From Pseudomonas sp. NBRC 111124 (GTDB lineage: Bacteria; Pseudomonadota; Gammaproteobacteria; Pseudomonadales; Pseudomonadaceae): 64,000 bases of DNA. The translations under genes and the position numbers were made by a program. A model generated the notes under the pieces. That model ran no database searches. It saw only the letters and a program-made list of their open reading frames with translations, and was not told the DNA's origin. Positions 41,923 to 52,740 of the stretch are shown here, piece after piece (the first letter of the stretch is position 1; every line of letters begins with the position of its first letter). The DNA lies in NCBI RefSeq assembly GCF_001320245.1, contig NZ_BCBA01000027.1, forward strand, positions 165,817 to 229,816. The letters run 5' to 3'.

Positions 41923-41938
41923 TGGCTCGCTTCCTGCA
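41923..41938 (+). promoter_or_regulatory. sigma-54 (-24/-12) promoter of eat-eutBC
   Basis: TGGCTCGCTTCCTGCA matches TGGCACG-N4-TTGCA at all but two positions, with correct GG-GC spacing. It lies 60 bp before the eat ATG and after the REP pair. A second EatR-controlled transcript is inferred. Confidence 0.75.
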
Positions 41939-41998
41939 GTACCCATCACCATCGGCCCGGACCCCTTCAGGCCACCAAGAAAAAGAACAGGTGAAACT

Positions 41999-43447
<1,449 letters not shown>

Positions 43448-43459
43448 TCAACGCCACCT

Positions 43460-43479
43460 GCCGCGGGCCAGCCCGCGGC
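43460..43479 (+). other. GC-rich hairpin between eat and eutB
   Basis: GCCGCGGGC (43460-43468) and GCCCGCGGC (43471-43479) form a perfect 9-bp stem with only two loop bases between them, between the eat stop and the eutB start, without a T tract. It may limit read-through or stabilise the eat mRNA. Confidence 0.5.
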
Positions 43480-43493
43480 TCTGGAGATTCTGT

Positions 43494-44888
43494 ATGGCAA
43501 GTTTCGTACACACGGTGGGCCATCTGGTTTACCGCTTCGACAGCCTCAAAGAGGTGATGGCCAAGGCCAGCCCGGCCCGTTCCGGGGACTTTCTGGCGGG
43601 CGTCGCCGCCGCCAACGACGGCGAGCGAGTGGCTGCGCAGATGGCCTTGGCCAACATCCCGCTGACGCATTTTCTGAATGAAGCACTGATCCCCTACGAA
43701 CAGGACGAAATCACCCGCCTGATCGTCGACACCCACGACGCCCAGGCCTTTGCCCCGGTCAGCCACCTGACCGTTGGCGGCCTGCGCGACTGGCTGCTCG
43801 GCGATGAGGCCAACGAACACAGCCTGCGCGCCCTTGCCCCAGGGCTGACCCCGGAAATGGCCGCCGCCGTGTCGAAGATCATGCGCGTGCAGGACCTGGT
43901 GCTGGTGGCGCAGAAGATCCGCGTGGTCACCCAGTTCCGCGGCACCATGGGCCTGCGCGGGCGCCTGTCGACCCGGTTGCAGCCCAACCACCCGACGGAT
44001 GAGCCGGCCGGCATCGCCGCCAGCATCCTCGACGGCCTGCTCTACGGCAACGGCGACGCCATGATCGGCATCAACCCGGCCACCGACAGCATCGCCTCGA
44101 TCTGCGCCCTGCTGGAAATGCTCGACGCCATCATCCAACGCTACGACATCCCCACCCAGGCTTGCGTGCTGACGCACGTCACCACCTCGATCGAAGCAAT
44201 CAACCGCGGCGTGCCGCTGGACCTGGTGTTCCAGTCGATCGCCGGCACCGAGGCGGCCAACGCCGGCTTCGGCATCAACCTCAACGTGCTGCAGGAAGGC
44301 TACGAGGCTGGCCTGTCGCTCAAGCGCGGCACCCTCGGGCAGAACCTGATGTACTTCGAGACCGGCCAGGGGAGTGCGCTGTCGGCCAACGCCCACCACG
44401 GCGTCGACCAACAAACCTGCGAGACCCGCGCCTACGCCGTGGCCCGCCACTTCAAGCCGTTTCTGGTCAACACCGTGGTCGGTTTCATCGGCCCCGAATA
44501 CCTGTACAACGGCAAGCAAATCATCCGCGCCGGCCTCGAAGACCACTTCTGCGGCAAGCTGCTCGGCGTGCCGATGGGCTGCGACATCTGTTACACCAAC
44601 CACGCCGAAGCCGACCAGGACGACATGGACACCCTGCTGACCCTGCTAGGCGTGGCCGGGATCAACTTCATCATGGGCATCCCCGGTTCCGACGACATCA
44701 TGCTCAACTACCAGACCACGTCCTTCCACGACGCGCTGTATGCGCGCCAGACCCTGGGCCTGAAGCCCGGGCCGGAGTTCGAAGCGTGGCTGCAACGCAC
44801 CGGCATCTTCACCCAGGCCGATGGCCGCGTGCGTTTTGGTGACAACCTGCCGCCGGCATTCCGCCAGGCCTTGGCACAGCTGGCTTAG
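43494..44888 (+). CDS. eutB: ethanolamine ammonia-lyase large subunit
   Basis: 464 residues from the ATG at 43494 (CTGGAG upstream), [22 protein letters not shown]. EutB carries the active site of the adenosylcobalamin-dependent lyase that splits ethanolamine to acetaldehyde and ammonia. No carboxysome-shell, reactivase (eutA) or adenosyltransferase genes are nearby, so this is the simple cytosolic pathway. It depends on B12 supply. Confidence 0.96.
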   Translation: MASFVHTVGHLVYRFDSLKEVMAKASPARSGDFLAGVAAANDGERVAAQMALANIPLTHFLNEALIPYEQDEITRLIVDTHDAQAFAPVSHLTVGGLRDWLLGDEANEHSLRALAPGLTPEMAAAVSKIMRVQDLVLVAQKIRVVTQFRGTMGLRGRLSTRLQPNHPTDEPAGIAASILDGLLYGNGDAMIGINPATDSIASICALLEMLDAIIQRYDIPTQACVLTHVTTSIEAINRGVPLDLVFQSIAGTEAANAGFGINLNVLQEGYEAGLSLKRGTLGQNLMYFETGQGSALSANAHHGVDQQTCETRAYAVARHFKPFLVNTVVGFIGPEYLYNGKQIIRAGLEDHFCGKLLGVPMGCDICYTNHAEADQDDMDTLLTLLGVAGINFIMGIPGSDDIMLNYQTTSFHDALYARQTLGLKPGPEFEAWLQRTGIFTQADGRVRFGDNLPPAFRQALAQLA

Positions 44889-44896
44889 AGGTGAAT

Positions 44897-45727
44897 ATGG
44901 CAGACCGATCCCCACCCCCGCTCTCTACCCAGGAAAGCCCATGGCTGGCCCTGCGCAACCTGACCCCGGCGCGCATCGCCCTGGGCCGTAGCGGCACCAG
45001 CCTGCCCACCGGCGCGCAACTGGATTTCCAGTTCGCCCACGCCCAGGCCCGCGACGCCGTGCATCTGGCCTTCGACCACGCCGCCTTGAGTGAACAGCTC
45101 AAGGACCGTGGCCGCGACAGCCTGGTACTGCACAGCGCGGCCAGCGACCGCCACCAGTACCTGCAACGCCCTGACCTGGGCCGGCGGCTGAACGACGACT
45201 CGGCCGAGCGCTTGCGCCAGCATGCCCAAGCCAACCCCGATGGCGTCGACCTGGCCATCGTGGTCGCCGACGGCCTCTCGGCCCTGGCGGTGCACCGCCA
45301 TACCTTGCCTTTCCTGGCCCGTTTCGAGGAACAGGCCGCCGCCGATGGCTGGACCAGCGCCCCGGTGGTGCTGGTGGAGCAAGGCCGGGTGGCAGTGGCG
45401 GACGAAGTCGGCCAGTTGCTCGGTGCACGCATGACCGTGATGCTGATCGGCGAACGGCCAGGGTTGAGCTCGCCCGACAGCCTGGGCCTGTATTTCACCT
45501 ATGCGCCCAAGGTCGGACTGACCGATGCCTACCGCAACTGCATCTCCAACGTCCGCCTGGAAGGGCTGAGTTATGGCATGGCTGCCCATCGCCTGCTGTA
45601 CCTGATGCGCGAAGCCTGCCGCCGGCAGCTTTCCGGAGTGAATCTGAAGGATGAAGCCGAGGTCCATAGCATCGACAGCGAAAATGCCCACAACCAGCGA
45701 GGCAATTTCCTGCTCGGCGACAGTTAA
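44897..45727 (+). CDS. eutC: ethanolamine ammonia-lyase small subunit
   Basis: 276 residues from the ATG at 44897, with GAGG just upstream; a GTG two codons earlier overlaps that site. EutC provides part of the cobalamin-binding site and stabilises EutB hexamers. The block [20 protein letters not shown] and a C-terminal [15 protein letters not shown] helix match the family. It ends the eat-eutB-eutC transcript; the following 109 bp hold no further gene. Confidence 0.95.
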   Translation: MADRSPPPLSTQESPWLALRNLTPARIALGRSGTSLPTGAQLDFQFAHAQARDAVHLAFDHAALSEQLKDRGRDSLVLHSAASDRHQYLQRPDLGRRLNDDSAERLRQHAQANPDGVDLAIVVADGLSALAVHRHTLPFLARFEEQAAADGWTSAPVVLVEQGRVAVADEVGQLLGARMTVMLIGERPGLSSPDSLGLYFTYAPKVGLTDAYRNCISNVRLEGLSYGMAAHRLLYLMREACRRQLSGVNLKDEAEVHSIDSENAHNQRGNFLLGDS

Positions 45728-45836
45728 AGAACATGTCACGGAAGGCGGATTGCACTTGTAGCTAGCATTGGGGCAGCATGCCCATGAACGCTGCAGGCAT
45801 TTCGCTATTTCCCCAAATGGACTCTGAGGGCCGCAC

Positions 45837-46295
45837 ATGCGCATCATCAAGGCAACCCTGGAACACCTCGATCTGCTTACCCCGCTGTTCGTCAGATACC
45901 GCGAGTTCTATGGGCAGCTCCCGTACCCGGACAGCTCCCGGGCCTTTCTGCAAAAGCGACTCAAGCGCGACGAGTCGGTTATCTACCTGGCCTTGGCGGA
46001 TGATGATGACGGCAAGTTGCTCGGTTTTTGCCAGCTGTACCCAAGCTTTTCGTCGCTCTCGCTGAAACGCGTATGGATCCTCAACGACATCTTCGTCGCC
46101 GAGGACTCGCGGCGTATGCTGGTGGCCGACCATCTGATGCGCGAAGCCAAGAAAATGGCCAAGGACACCCAGGCCGTGCGCATGCGGGTATCGACCAGTG
46201 CCAACAATGAGGTAGCGCGCAAGACTTATGAGTCGATCGGCTTTCGCAAGGACACCGAGTTCGAAAACTACATCCTGCCGATCAGCCAGGACTGA
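45837..46295 (+). CDS. GNAT family N-acetyltransferase
   Basis: 152 residues starting MRIIKATLEHLDLLTPLF. The acetyl-CoA binding region is the FVAEDSRRMLVADHLMREA segment and the C-terminal ARKTYESIGFRKD block. The substrate cannot be told. It follows eutC by 110 bp but has no visible link to ethanolamine metabolism. Confidence 0.88.
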   Translation: MRIIKATLEHLDLLTPLFVRYREFYGQLPYPDSSRAFLQKRLKRDESVIYLALADDDDGKLLGFCQLYPSFSSLSLKRVWILNDIFVAEDSRRMLVADHLMREAKKMAKDTQAVRMRVSTSANNEVARKTYESIGFRKDTEFENYILPISQD

Positions 46296-46298
46296 CCT

Positions 46299-46365
46299 GC
46301 ACGCCGCTCCTACAGGTTTTTCACAGTCCCTGTGATTGCATAACGCCTGTAGGAGCAGCGGTGCG
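46299..46365. repeat. divergent REP-like inverted repeat
   Basis: CCGCTCCTACAGG (46304-46316) pairs with CCTGTAGGAGC (46346-46356), and an inner CACAG/CTGTG hairpin lies between. It lacks the TTCGCGGGC half of a standard REP. Confidence 0.6.
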
Positions 46366-46423
46366 GCTGTAGACGCGGTAATCCCCCGCTACAAACTCCC
46401 CGGGCAGGTTTCCCACTTCGCCG

Positions 46424-46429
46424 TATAAT
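46424..46429 (+). promoter_or_regulatory. -10 box upstream of dedA
   Basis: A perfect TATAAT at 46424-46429, with a weak -35 region, starts a long leader of about 105 nt before the dedA ATG. Confidence 0.45.
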
Positions 46430-46542
46430 GCCCCTCTGTCGTGTGTGAAAAGTTACCCACTGTCAGGAAATGATGCCGACAACCAGGGCATAGCCCGTCA
46501 TCGCGTGCCCGTATAGGCGGGTCAAGAACACAGGTGCTGTAC

Positions 46543-47190
46543 ATGGAATTCAACCCGCTGGACTTAATTCTGCATCTCGATACCTACCTCGATCTGCTGG
46601 TTAACAACTACGGCCCCTGGATCTACGCGATCCTGTTCGCTGTGATCTTCTGCGAAACCGGTCTGGTGGTGATGCCATTCCTGCCGGGCGATTCGCTGTT
46701 GTTCATCGCCGGTGCCGTGGCTGCCGGTGGCGGCATGGACCCGGTCCTGCTGGCAGGCCTGCTGATGGCTGCGGCCATCCTGGGCGACAGCACCAACTAC
46801 ATCATTGGCCGCACGACGGGCGAAAAACTGTTCAGCAACCCCAATTCGAAGATCTTCCGCCGCGACTACCTGCAGCGCACCCACGAGTTCTATGAACGCC
46901 ATGGCGGCAAGACCGTGACCATGGCGCGCTTCCTGCCGATCCTGCGCACCTTCGCGCCGTTCGTCGCCGGTATCGCCCACATGCACTACCCGCGCTTCCT
47001 CAGTTTCAGCGTGGCGGGTTCGCTGCTGTGGGTTGGCGGCCTGGTGACCTTGGGCTACTTCTTCGGCAACGTACCGTTCATCAAGCAGCACCTGTCGCTG
47101 ATGGTGGTCGCCATCATCGTGTTGTCGCTGGTACCGATGATCCTCGGCCTGCTGCGCAGCCGCCTGGGCCGCACCGCCAAGGCCCACTGA
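46543..47190 (+). CDS. DedA family membrane protein
   Basis: 215 residues from the ATG at 46543, with AGGTG six bases upstream. It shows four to five membrane helices and the DedA/VTT blocks ETGLVVMPFLPGDSLLF and RFLPILRTFAPFVAG. Family members act as undecaprenyl-phosphate or lipid flippases needed for envelope stability. This is a stand-alone relative of the DedA half of the fusion at 29478. It is followed 8 nt later by mtfA. Confidence 0.91.
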   Translation: MEFNPLDLILHLDTYLDLLVNNYGPWIYAILFAVIFCETGLVVMPFLPGDSLLFIAGAVAAGGGMDPVLLAGLLMAAAILGDSTNYIIGRTTGEKLFSNPNSKIFRRDYLQRTHEFYERHGGKTVTMARFLPILRTFAPFVAGIAHMHYPRFLSFSVAGSLLWVGGLVTLGYFFGNVPFIKQHLSLMVVAIIVLSLVPMILGLLRSRLGRTAKAH

Positions 47191-47198
47191 CAGCAGGC

Positions 47199-48014
47199 AT
47201 GTGGTCCTTGAGCGCCTGGCGGCGCAAGCGCACCCTCGCGCGCTACCCGATCGAACCACGGCAATGGCAGGCGATCCGTGATCGCCTGCCGATGCTTGAT
47301 GGCATCACTGATGCCGAAGACCAGTGGCTGCGCGACGCCAGTATCCTGTTCCTGCTCGACAAGCACCTGACCACCCTTCCCGGCGTCGAGCTGGACGACG
47401 AGCAGCGCCTGTTTCTCGCCGCCCAGGCGCAACTGCCGCTGATGCACCTGGGGGAGTTGAACTGGTACCAAGGCTTCCACGAGATCATCCTCTACCCCGA
47501 CGACTTCAAGAGCCCGCAGCGCCACCGTGATGCCAGCGGCGTGGAGCACGTGTGGGATGCCGAGCACAGCGGCGAAGCCTGGCAGCAGGGGCCGATCATC
47601 CTGGCCTGGGCCGGGGTGCTGGCCAGTGGCGGCTGGGAGGCCTACAACCTGGTGATCCACGAGCTCGCGCACAAGCTGGACATGCTCAATGGCGACGCCA
47701 ACGGCCTGCCGCCGCTGCACCCGGGCATGCGCGTGGAAGACTGGGCCACGGCCATGCAGCAGGCCTACGACGACCTCAATCGCCAGCTCGACGCCGACCC
47801 CGACGCCGAAACCGCCATCGACCCTTACGCTGCGGAAAACCCGGCGGAGTTCTTTGCCGTCACCAGCGAATACTTCTTCAGCGCCCCCGACCTGCTGCAG
47901 CAAGCTTATCCACAGGTGTACCAGCAGCTGTCGATGTTTTACCGGCAGAACCCTCTCGAACGCCTGCTGAAGCTGCAAGCCGAGCACCCGGAATACCGCG
48001 AAAGCCACGCCTGA
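47199..48014 (+). CDS. mtfA: M90-family zinc peptidase (MtfA)
   Basis: 271 residues from the ATG at 47199 (MWSLSAWRRKRTLARYPI). The gluzincin motif HELAH lies in NLVIHELAHKLDMLNG and the third ligand in NPAEFFAVTSEYFF. MtfA interacts with and affects the glucose-PTS regulator Mlc in E. coli; in Pseudomonas its target is not known. It likely shares a transcript with dedA. Confidence 0.92.
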   Translation: MWSLSAWRRKRTLARYPIEPRQWQAIRDRLPMLDGITDAEDQWLRDASILFLLDKHLTTLPGVELDDEQRLFLAAQAQLPLMHLGELNWYQGFHEIILYPDDFKSPQRHRDASGVEHVWDAEHSGEAWQQGPIILAWAGVLASGGWEAYNLVIHELAHKLDMLNGDANGLPPLHPGMRVEDWATAMQQAYDDLNRQLDADPDAETAIDPYAAENPAEFFAVTSEYFFSAPDLLQQAYPQVYQQLSMFYRQNPLERLLKLQAEHPEYRESHA

Positions 48015-48074
48015 TGCGGCCGCGCATCTGTCCACACATCAGGCCAGGCGTGGCATGGGCTGGTGGAATGTGCC

Positions 48075-48080
48075 TATAAT
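48075..48080 (+). promoter_or_regulatory. -10 box of ppa
   Basis: TATAAT at 48075-48080 lies 39 bp before the ppa ATG, in a context (TATAATCGCCGCC) typical of strong pseudomonad promoters. The -35 is not obvious. Confidence 0.6.
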
Positions 48081-48119
48081 CGCCGCCACTTTTTTGATCA
48101 AACACGGGGGCACCGCCCA

Positions 48120-48647
48120 ATGAGCTACAGCAAGATTCCGGCTGGCAAAGACCTGCCGAACGACATCTACGTCGCTATCGAGATCCCGGCCAACCACGCG
48201 CCGATCAAGTACGAAATTGACAAGGACAGCGACACACTGTTTGTCGACCGTTTCATGGCCACCCCGATGTTCTACCCGGCCAACTACGGTTTCATCCCGA
48301 ACACCCTGGCCGACGACGGTGATCCGCTGGATGTGCTGGTCGTGACGCCGTACCCGGTTGCTCCAGGCTCGGTCATCCGTGCTCGTCCAGTCGGCGTGCT
48401 GAACATGACCGACGACGGCGGCGGCGACGCCAAGGTCATCGCCGTTCCTCACGACAAGCTGAGCCAGCTGTACGTCGACGTAAAGGAATACACCGACCTG
48501 CCAGCCCTGCTGATCCAGCAGATCGAGCACTTCTTCGCGAACTACAAGGATCTCGAGAAGGGCAAGTGGGTCAAGATCGAAGGCTGGGAAGGCGCCGACG
48601 CCGCCCGCGCCGCGATCACCAAGTCGGTCGCTGCCTACAAGGGCTGA
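48120..48647 (+). CDS. ppa: inorganic pyrophosphatase
   Basis: 175 residues, family I PPase. The metal-binding motif [10 protein letters not shown] is at residues 65-74, and [11 protein letters not shown] precedes it. It drives biosynthesis by hydrolysing pyrophosphate in the cytoplasm. The start [13 protein letters not shown] at 48120 is the conserved one; the frame open upstream is the promoter region. An intrinsic terminator follows directly. Confidence 0.97.
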
Positions 48648-48662
48648 TACCGCTTTGCAGAA

Positions 48663-48690
48663 AAACCCCGCCTCGGCGGGGTTTTTTTAT
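48663..48690 (+). terminator. terminator of ppa
   Basis: A stem around AACCCCGCC / GGCGGGGTT with a short TC loop is followed by a run of T residues; it starts about 16 bp after the ppa stop codon. Confidence 0.9.
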
Positions 48691-48823
48691 GGGTGATGGC
48701 AAAGGCCGGTAAAAAATCCTACGCCGCCCTACACCTTCGCCCTACATCCCAGCTTTTTTCACGGCGTTCATGTCAACATCACGTTCATTTCACTACTGGC
48801 CTCCGGCCGCTACACTCGGACTC

Positions 48824-49513
48824 ATGAAAAGATCCGGTGACCGTCTCAAGGCACTCCTTCGGGAATGTGGCCTGACTCCCTCAGACTTCGCTGCCCAGCG
48901 CCGCGTTACGTCGCAGCACATCAACAACTGGTTCACCCGCGGCATCCCGATTGCCCGCCTCGATGAGATGGCTGAATTGTTTTGCGTGCAGCGCCGCTGG
49001 CTGCAGACCGGCGAAGGCCCCAAGCACCCGCATTCGTTCCTGCGCATGTACGCGCCCCAGGCGTCGCCGATGCTAACGCCATCGCAACAGCCTGCTTCTT
49101 TGGTGCAGGTGCCTTTCAACGAGCTGCGCAATGGCGAGCTCATCGCACTCGACGGTCATCACCTGGCGATGCCGGCCACCGCGCTGGAGGCATTGGCTGT
49201 GCCGGTGGGCAAAGCCATCTGCATGACCATGCCGGCCGACAATATGGCGCCGTGGATTCCACGCGATGCGATCCTGGCGATCGACCTCAGCTATACCCAG
49301 GTGGTTGATGGCGAAATCTATGCTCTGTTGCACAACGGCAGGCTCAGGGTGAACAGCCTGAGCCTCGGCCACCGGGGCACCTTGTGCCTGCATAGCCATA
49401 ACCGGCGTGAGGTTGTCGAACGCTACACGACCTTGCAATGCGCAGTGCAGAAGCTAGAAGTATTGGGCTGGGTGTTTCATTGGTCGCATTACCGCCAGCG
49501 CCGCCCCGGCTGA
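48824..49513 (+). CDS. CI/LexA-like transcriptional regulator with degenerate S24 domain
   Basis: 229 residues from the ATG at 48824. Residues about 3-65 form a Cro/CI-type helix-turn-helix (RLKALLRECGLTPSDFAAQRRVTSQHINNWF). The C-terminal half resembles a LexA/S24 peptidase domain, but the usual G-D/N-S-M is ADNM here and the usual VKRL is VNSL. Both catalytic residues (Ser, Lys) are therefore replaced by Asn. It should bind DNA but not self-cleave, so relief by RecA is unlikely. An in-frame ATG at 48770 would add 18 residues. Confidence 0.8.
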   Translation: MKRSGDRLKALLRECGLTPSDFAAQRRVTSQHINNWFTRGIPIARLDEMAELFCVQRRWLQTGEGPKHPHSFLRMYAPQASPMLTPSQQPASLVQVPFNELRNGELIALDGHHLAMPATALEALAVPVGKAICMTMPADNMAPWIPRDAILAIDLSYTQVVDGEIYALLHNGRLRVNSLSLGHRGTLCLHSHNRREVVERYTTLQCAVQKLEVLGWVFHWSHYRQRRPG

Positions 49514-49555
49514 CACACGCTGTGCCATTTTTTGCTGGGCATACTGCGCCGGCCC

Positions 49556-49740
49556 TTGTATGCTACGCCGCACATTCAGCCCCGGCCGGCGCAAGCCGCG
49601 TTCCAGAGGGCTCGGCGACGTTCCACACGATCGTTTGCCATCTCTTTCAGGCCCTTGCTGGCCACACAGTTAAGGCGGTTGCGACTTACCATAAATTAGT
49701 CGGAACCGTCCCCGAGAAGCCGGCCACAAGCCGGCTTTTT
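49556..49740 (+). ncRNA. possible small RNA or long 3' UTR ending in a terminator
   Basis: There is no credible gene in this stretch. A -10-like TATGCT lies near 49559-49564 and a strong terminator ends the segment at 49740. A transcript of about 170 nt is possible, or the terminator may serve the regulator gene that ends 200 bp upstream. Evidence is structural only. Confidence 0.3.
49717..49740 (+). terminator. intrinsic terminator (plus strand)
   Basis: AAGCCGGC (49717-49724), loop CACAA, GCCGGCTT (49730-49737), followed by T residues: a perfect 8-bp stem plus T run. The orientation fits plus-strand transcription, opposite to the rhs gene, which ends at 49805. Confidence 0.85.
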
Positions 49741-49804
49741 AATGCCTCAAGATAATCCTGCCTCATTCAAGTAGCTTCTTGAGATCTCATCTAGCAAGGT
49801 GTTC

Positions 49805-52657
49805 TCAGAGGTGCGGATTGACAATCCTGGTCAACCGTCTTTTTGTACCTTCTTGCGTAAAAGCCAGCCGATAGGCGCCCCTGCGTTTCTGCCCTCCAAA
49901 CCCAGCAAGGTCTACCACGTACTCGTTGGTTCCAATCAACTTATAACCGACCTTCCGGTTACTCAGGCCATCTATGGCTCGATGCAGTATTTTTGAGTCC
50001 TGGCTCGACATGCCTTGCTCGGCAAAGTGCTGAGGATTTTCCACGGTGAATATAAAATAATTTTTAGCGCTATTTGAGCTACCCGAAGTGTGATCCTCAG
50101 CCGATTCAGCAGCAATATTTTCGGTCCTTTTTCCTCTGGCGAGCATATGAGATTGTTGCTCAAAAATAGTTTCCGCTTTTTGTGTATTATCAACCTGGTC
50201 AGTGTGCGAACCTAGCTTCATGAGTACAACATGACCCGCGCCGATGGCTTGCAAATTTTGCCCCACGTTATGGCGCTTGCTCAGGAACCTTCTAACACTT
50301 CGCTCATCTTTGGCCAAATAAGAGTAGGCATGCAGCGCGTCATCCTCCTCATAAAGATGAAACTTAAACTCTTCACCCAAGTATTTATATTTTTCAGAGA
50401 ACTCATGCATCATGAAATCTTTAAGCCTTTTCACAACACGCTCCGGAAGATCATGTTTACTACCGGCATTTTTGGCCATCCTTTCAATAATTTTAATTGT
50501 TTCGCGCTCAGCAGCTTCATGAGTCAACCTTTCTTCAATCGCCATGCGGTCCAAAACACGTCGATGCAGCAGGGGAGCAAGCGCAATTACACTAATCAAA
50601 AGCACGGCTGCCGCGATGTATAAACCAAGCTGCTCTTCGGTTGACATCCTTCCATCTTGATCGTGAAACACGACCGGATTGTTCCGCGTCATCCGATACA
50701 CATTCAACCCATCCACATCCCCCGCCGGGTCCGGATTGATCCAGCGCTGCAACCACGGTGCGTAATACCTGTAACCGTAGTAATACAACCCTGTTGCATC
50801 GCGCTCCTTACCCGAATACCGCACCGTCTTGTATTTCGCTTCGACAGCGCTGCGCGCTGCCCACCAGGCGGTACCGCCGTAGGCGTAATAACTTTCCTGA
50901 CTGATCAGTTCGGCGTTTTGCGCCAGTTCCAGCATGCTGCTGCCCAAGTGATCGCTTACGCTGTAGCGCAGTTGGTCGTTGTCGATCCCACCTGGCTTGC
51001 CGGCCTCCCAATGCAGTAGCCGCACACCACTACGCCCGGCTTGAGTGGTGACTACCTGCAACTGTTCACCTGACGCTAGCGTGCGGATCTCCAGTCCCGG
51101 CAAATAGCGCACTTCACTGACTTGCGCGCCCCTCAGGGTTTTCGTTCTACGGACCTTGCGCACCCGTTGTCCATTGCCGTCGTACACATAGGCTTCCACA
51201 TCGTCGTCCCGGCCATCGGGCTCTTCACGGACGACTTGGGTCACCAGGCCCAGTTGATTTCGCGCATCCCATTGCATGGCCTGCCCCGGCGCCAGGGCCT
51301 GTTGATTGCCATTGGCATCAAAGCCTTTGCCAAAATCGATCGGTGAACCCTCGCTCTCCTTGAACAAACTGCGGTTGCTCCCGGGGTCGACAGACATGAC
51401 GCGGTGGCTCACCACAGCGCCATTCACCTTGTGCAGCAGATCGGTCAGATTACCGCCCCGGTCATAGCTGAAGTCCTGCGTGTAGTTGCGCCAGCGGCTG
51501 TCATCTACCTTGCCGAAGATCTCGACCCCAGGCAGCGCAGGGCCGATGGTCTGGCTTGCGTTTTCGCGCCCGCTGGCGCTGATCAGTTGATAAAGGGTGT
51601 CGTAGGTATAGTTGCTGACAGCCGCTACCCGTCCCGCTCCCCACTTCACTGGCTGAGCCAAGTCTTCGATACGATTGATATTGCCCACGGGGTCGTACGT
51701 GTACTGCAGATGCAGCAACCGCTTGCCATCGGCCTTGCTGGCCTGGAAGTCGACAAGCCGGCCATTCACTGTCGAATAGCGGGTCGTGGTAGTGACATGG
51801 TTGCCCGCCAGTTCCATCGTCACCTGCCCCGAGGCGTTGTACTCGACCTTTTCGAGTAGCCCCTGATCATTCAGGAACGATCGACTGGAGCGACCTGCAA
51901 TGTCCATCTCGAAACGCTGCACGTTACCCATAGCATCCAGGGTTTCGATCATTGCGCCCAAGGCGTCGTGCTTCCAACCGGTGTTGTAACGCACATCAAT
52001 ATTCTGGGCTTTGTTTTTTTCCAGTAATTTATCGCAAGCATCCACCGATTCAGGCCAATCGGGCGGCGTCAGTGCCTGCAGAAATTGACGTGTCTCTTGA
52101 CTTGGCTGACCCTGCAGGTTGAACCGCTCATGCCACTGAGTCCCTGCAGGGTCATCGTGACGAATCATCTGGCCGCAACGGTTACGCCTGGCCTCCTCGG
52201 CATCGCCGCCTGCATAAGTGAAGCGATCAGTGCAGCGCCGATCCATCTCGCCAGACACTTGCTCAAAAAGCGCCGTGGGGCGCATAGACTGGTCGTACTC
52301 AATCTGTTGATGAGTACCGCGACCATCCCAGTGATCAAGTACTTGACCGGCCATGTCACTGAAAACAGTACGAACGCCAGCGTCGATACTTTCGCTCTTC
52401 AGCACCTGCCCGGAAAGTCCGTAATGCATGACTTGATTAGGTAGCTGTTGCGGATCGTTCTTTCGGGCCTCAAAAAAACGCGGATCGCACTGCTGACCAA
52501 GATGACCACGGGCGTCGAATACTTGTTGATCAATGCGTATGTCGAGGGCGGCACTGTTTCCAGTGCCACCACGATGACAGGTAACGTTGCGCACAACTAA
52601 GCCACGCGAATCAGTCACGTCCAACGCGGGGGTATGCCGATGCAGAGAGGCTGGCAT
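49805..52657 (-). CDS. TccC/Rhs-type protein with unrecognised C-terminal domain
   Basis: 950 residues. The N-terminus (HTPALDVTDSRGLVVRNVTCHR) and the RHS core (about residues 1-670), with YSGKERDATGLYYYGYRYY and RWINPDPAGDVDGLNVYRM, match TccC, the C component of insecticidal Tc toxins, in which the core forms a cocoon around the released C-terminus. After the core, a hydrophobic helix (about 677-697) and a 250-residue region follow with no motif I recognise; it is basic in parts (RRFLSKRHN) and ends GAYRLAFTQEGTKRRLTR. The DNA for this last part is clearly more AT-rich than its surroundings. No TcA/TcB gene or adjacent immunity gene is visible. Confidence 0.85.
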   Translation of the reverse strand: MPASLHRHTPALDVTDSRGLVVRNVTCHRGGTGNSAALDIRIDQQVFDARGHLGQQCDPRFFEARKNDPQQLPNQVMHYGLSGQVLKSESIDAGVRTVFSDMAGQVLDHWDGRGTHQQIEYDQSMRPTALFEQVSGEMDRRCTDRFTYAGGDAEEARRNRCGQMIRHDDPAGTQWHERFNLQGQPSQETRQFLQALTPPDWPESVDACDKLLEKNKAQNIDVRYNTGWKHDALGAMIETLDAMGNVQRFEMDIAGRSSRSFLNDQGLLEKVEYNASGQVTMELAGNHVTTTTRYSTVNGRLVDFQASKADGKRLLHLQYTYDPVGNINRIEDLAQPVKWGAGRVAAVSNYTYDTLYQLISASGRENASQTIGPALPGVEIFGKVDDSRWRNYTQDFSYDRGGNLTDLLHKVNGAVVSHRVMSVDPGSNRSLFKESEGSPIDFGKGFDANGNQQALAPGQAMQWDARNQLGLVTQVVREEPDGRDDDVEAYVYDGNGQRVRKVRRTKTLRGAQVSEVRYLPGLEIRTLASGEQLQVVTTQAGRSGVRLLHWEAGKPGGIDNDQLRYSVSDHLGSSMLELAQNAELISQESYYAYGGTAWWAARSAVEAKYKTVRYSGKERDATGLYYYGYRYYAPWLQRWINPDPAGDVDGLNVYRMTRNNPVVFHDQDGRMSTEEQLGLYIAAAVLLISVIALAPLLHRRVLDRMAIEERLTHEAAERETIKIIERMAKNAGSKHDLPERVVKRLKDFMMHEFSEKYKYLGEEFKFHLYEEDDALHAYSYLAKDERSVRRFLSKRHNVGQNLQAIGAGHVVLMKLGSHTDQVDNTQKAETIFEQQSHMLARGKRTENIAAESAEDHTSGSSNSAKNYFIFTVENPQHFAEQGMSSQDSKILHRAIDGLSNRKVGYKLIGTNEYVVDLAGFGGQKRRGAYRLAFTQEGTKRRLTRIVNPHL

Positions 52658-52740
52658 AAGGCTATTAACCGAATGTGATAAGAGGGTCTGGAAAGTCTAG
52701 ACCAATTAATCAAACCCTCTTTCTAACCTGCAGCGCAGCC

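Noticed and set aside
45837..46295. GNAT gene as part of the ethanolamine operon
   Set aside because: It follows at 110 bp, but no motif or conserved role ties it to the pathway; kept as an independent gene.
46299..46372. Possible tRNA-like fold
   Set aside because: Stem lengths and the lack of acceptor or T-loop motifs do not fit; the sequence is a divergent REP.
49972..50193. Small minus-strand frame as an immunity gene for the Rhs tail
   Set aside because: It lies within the rhs coding region in another frame, with no ribosome site.
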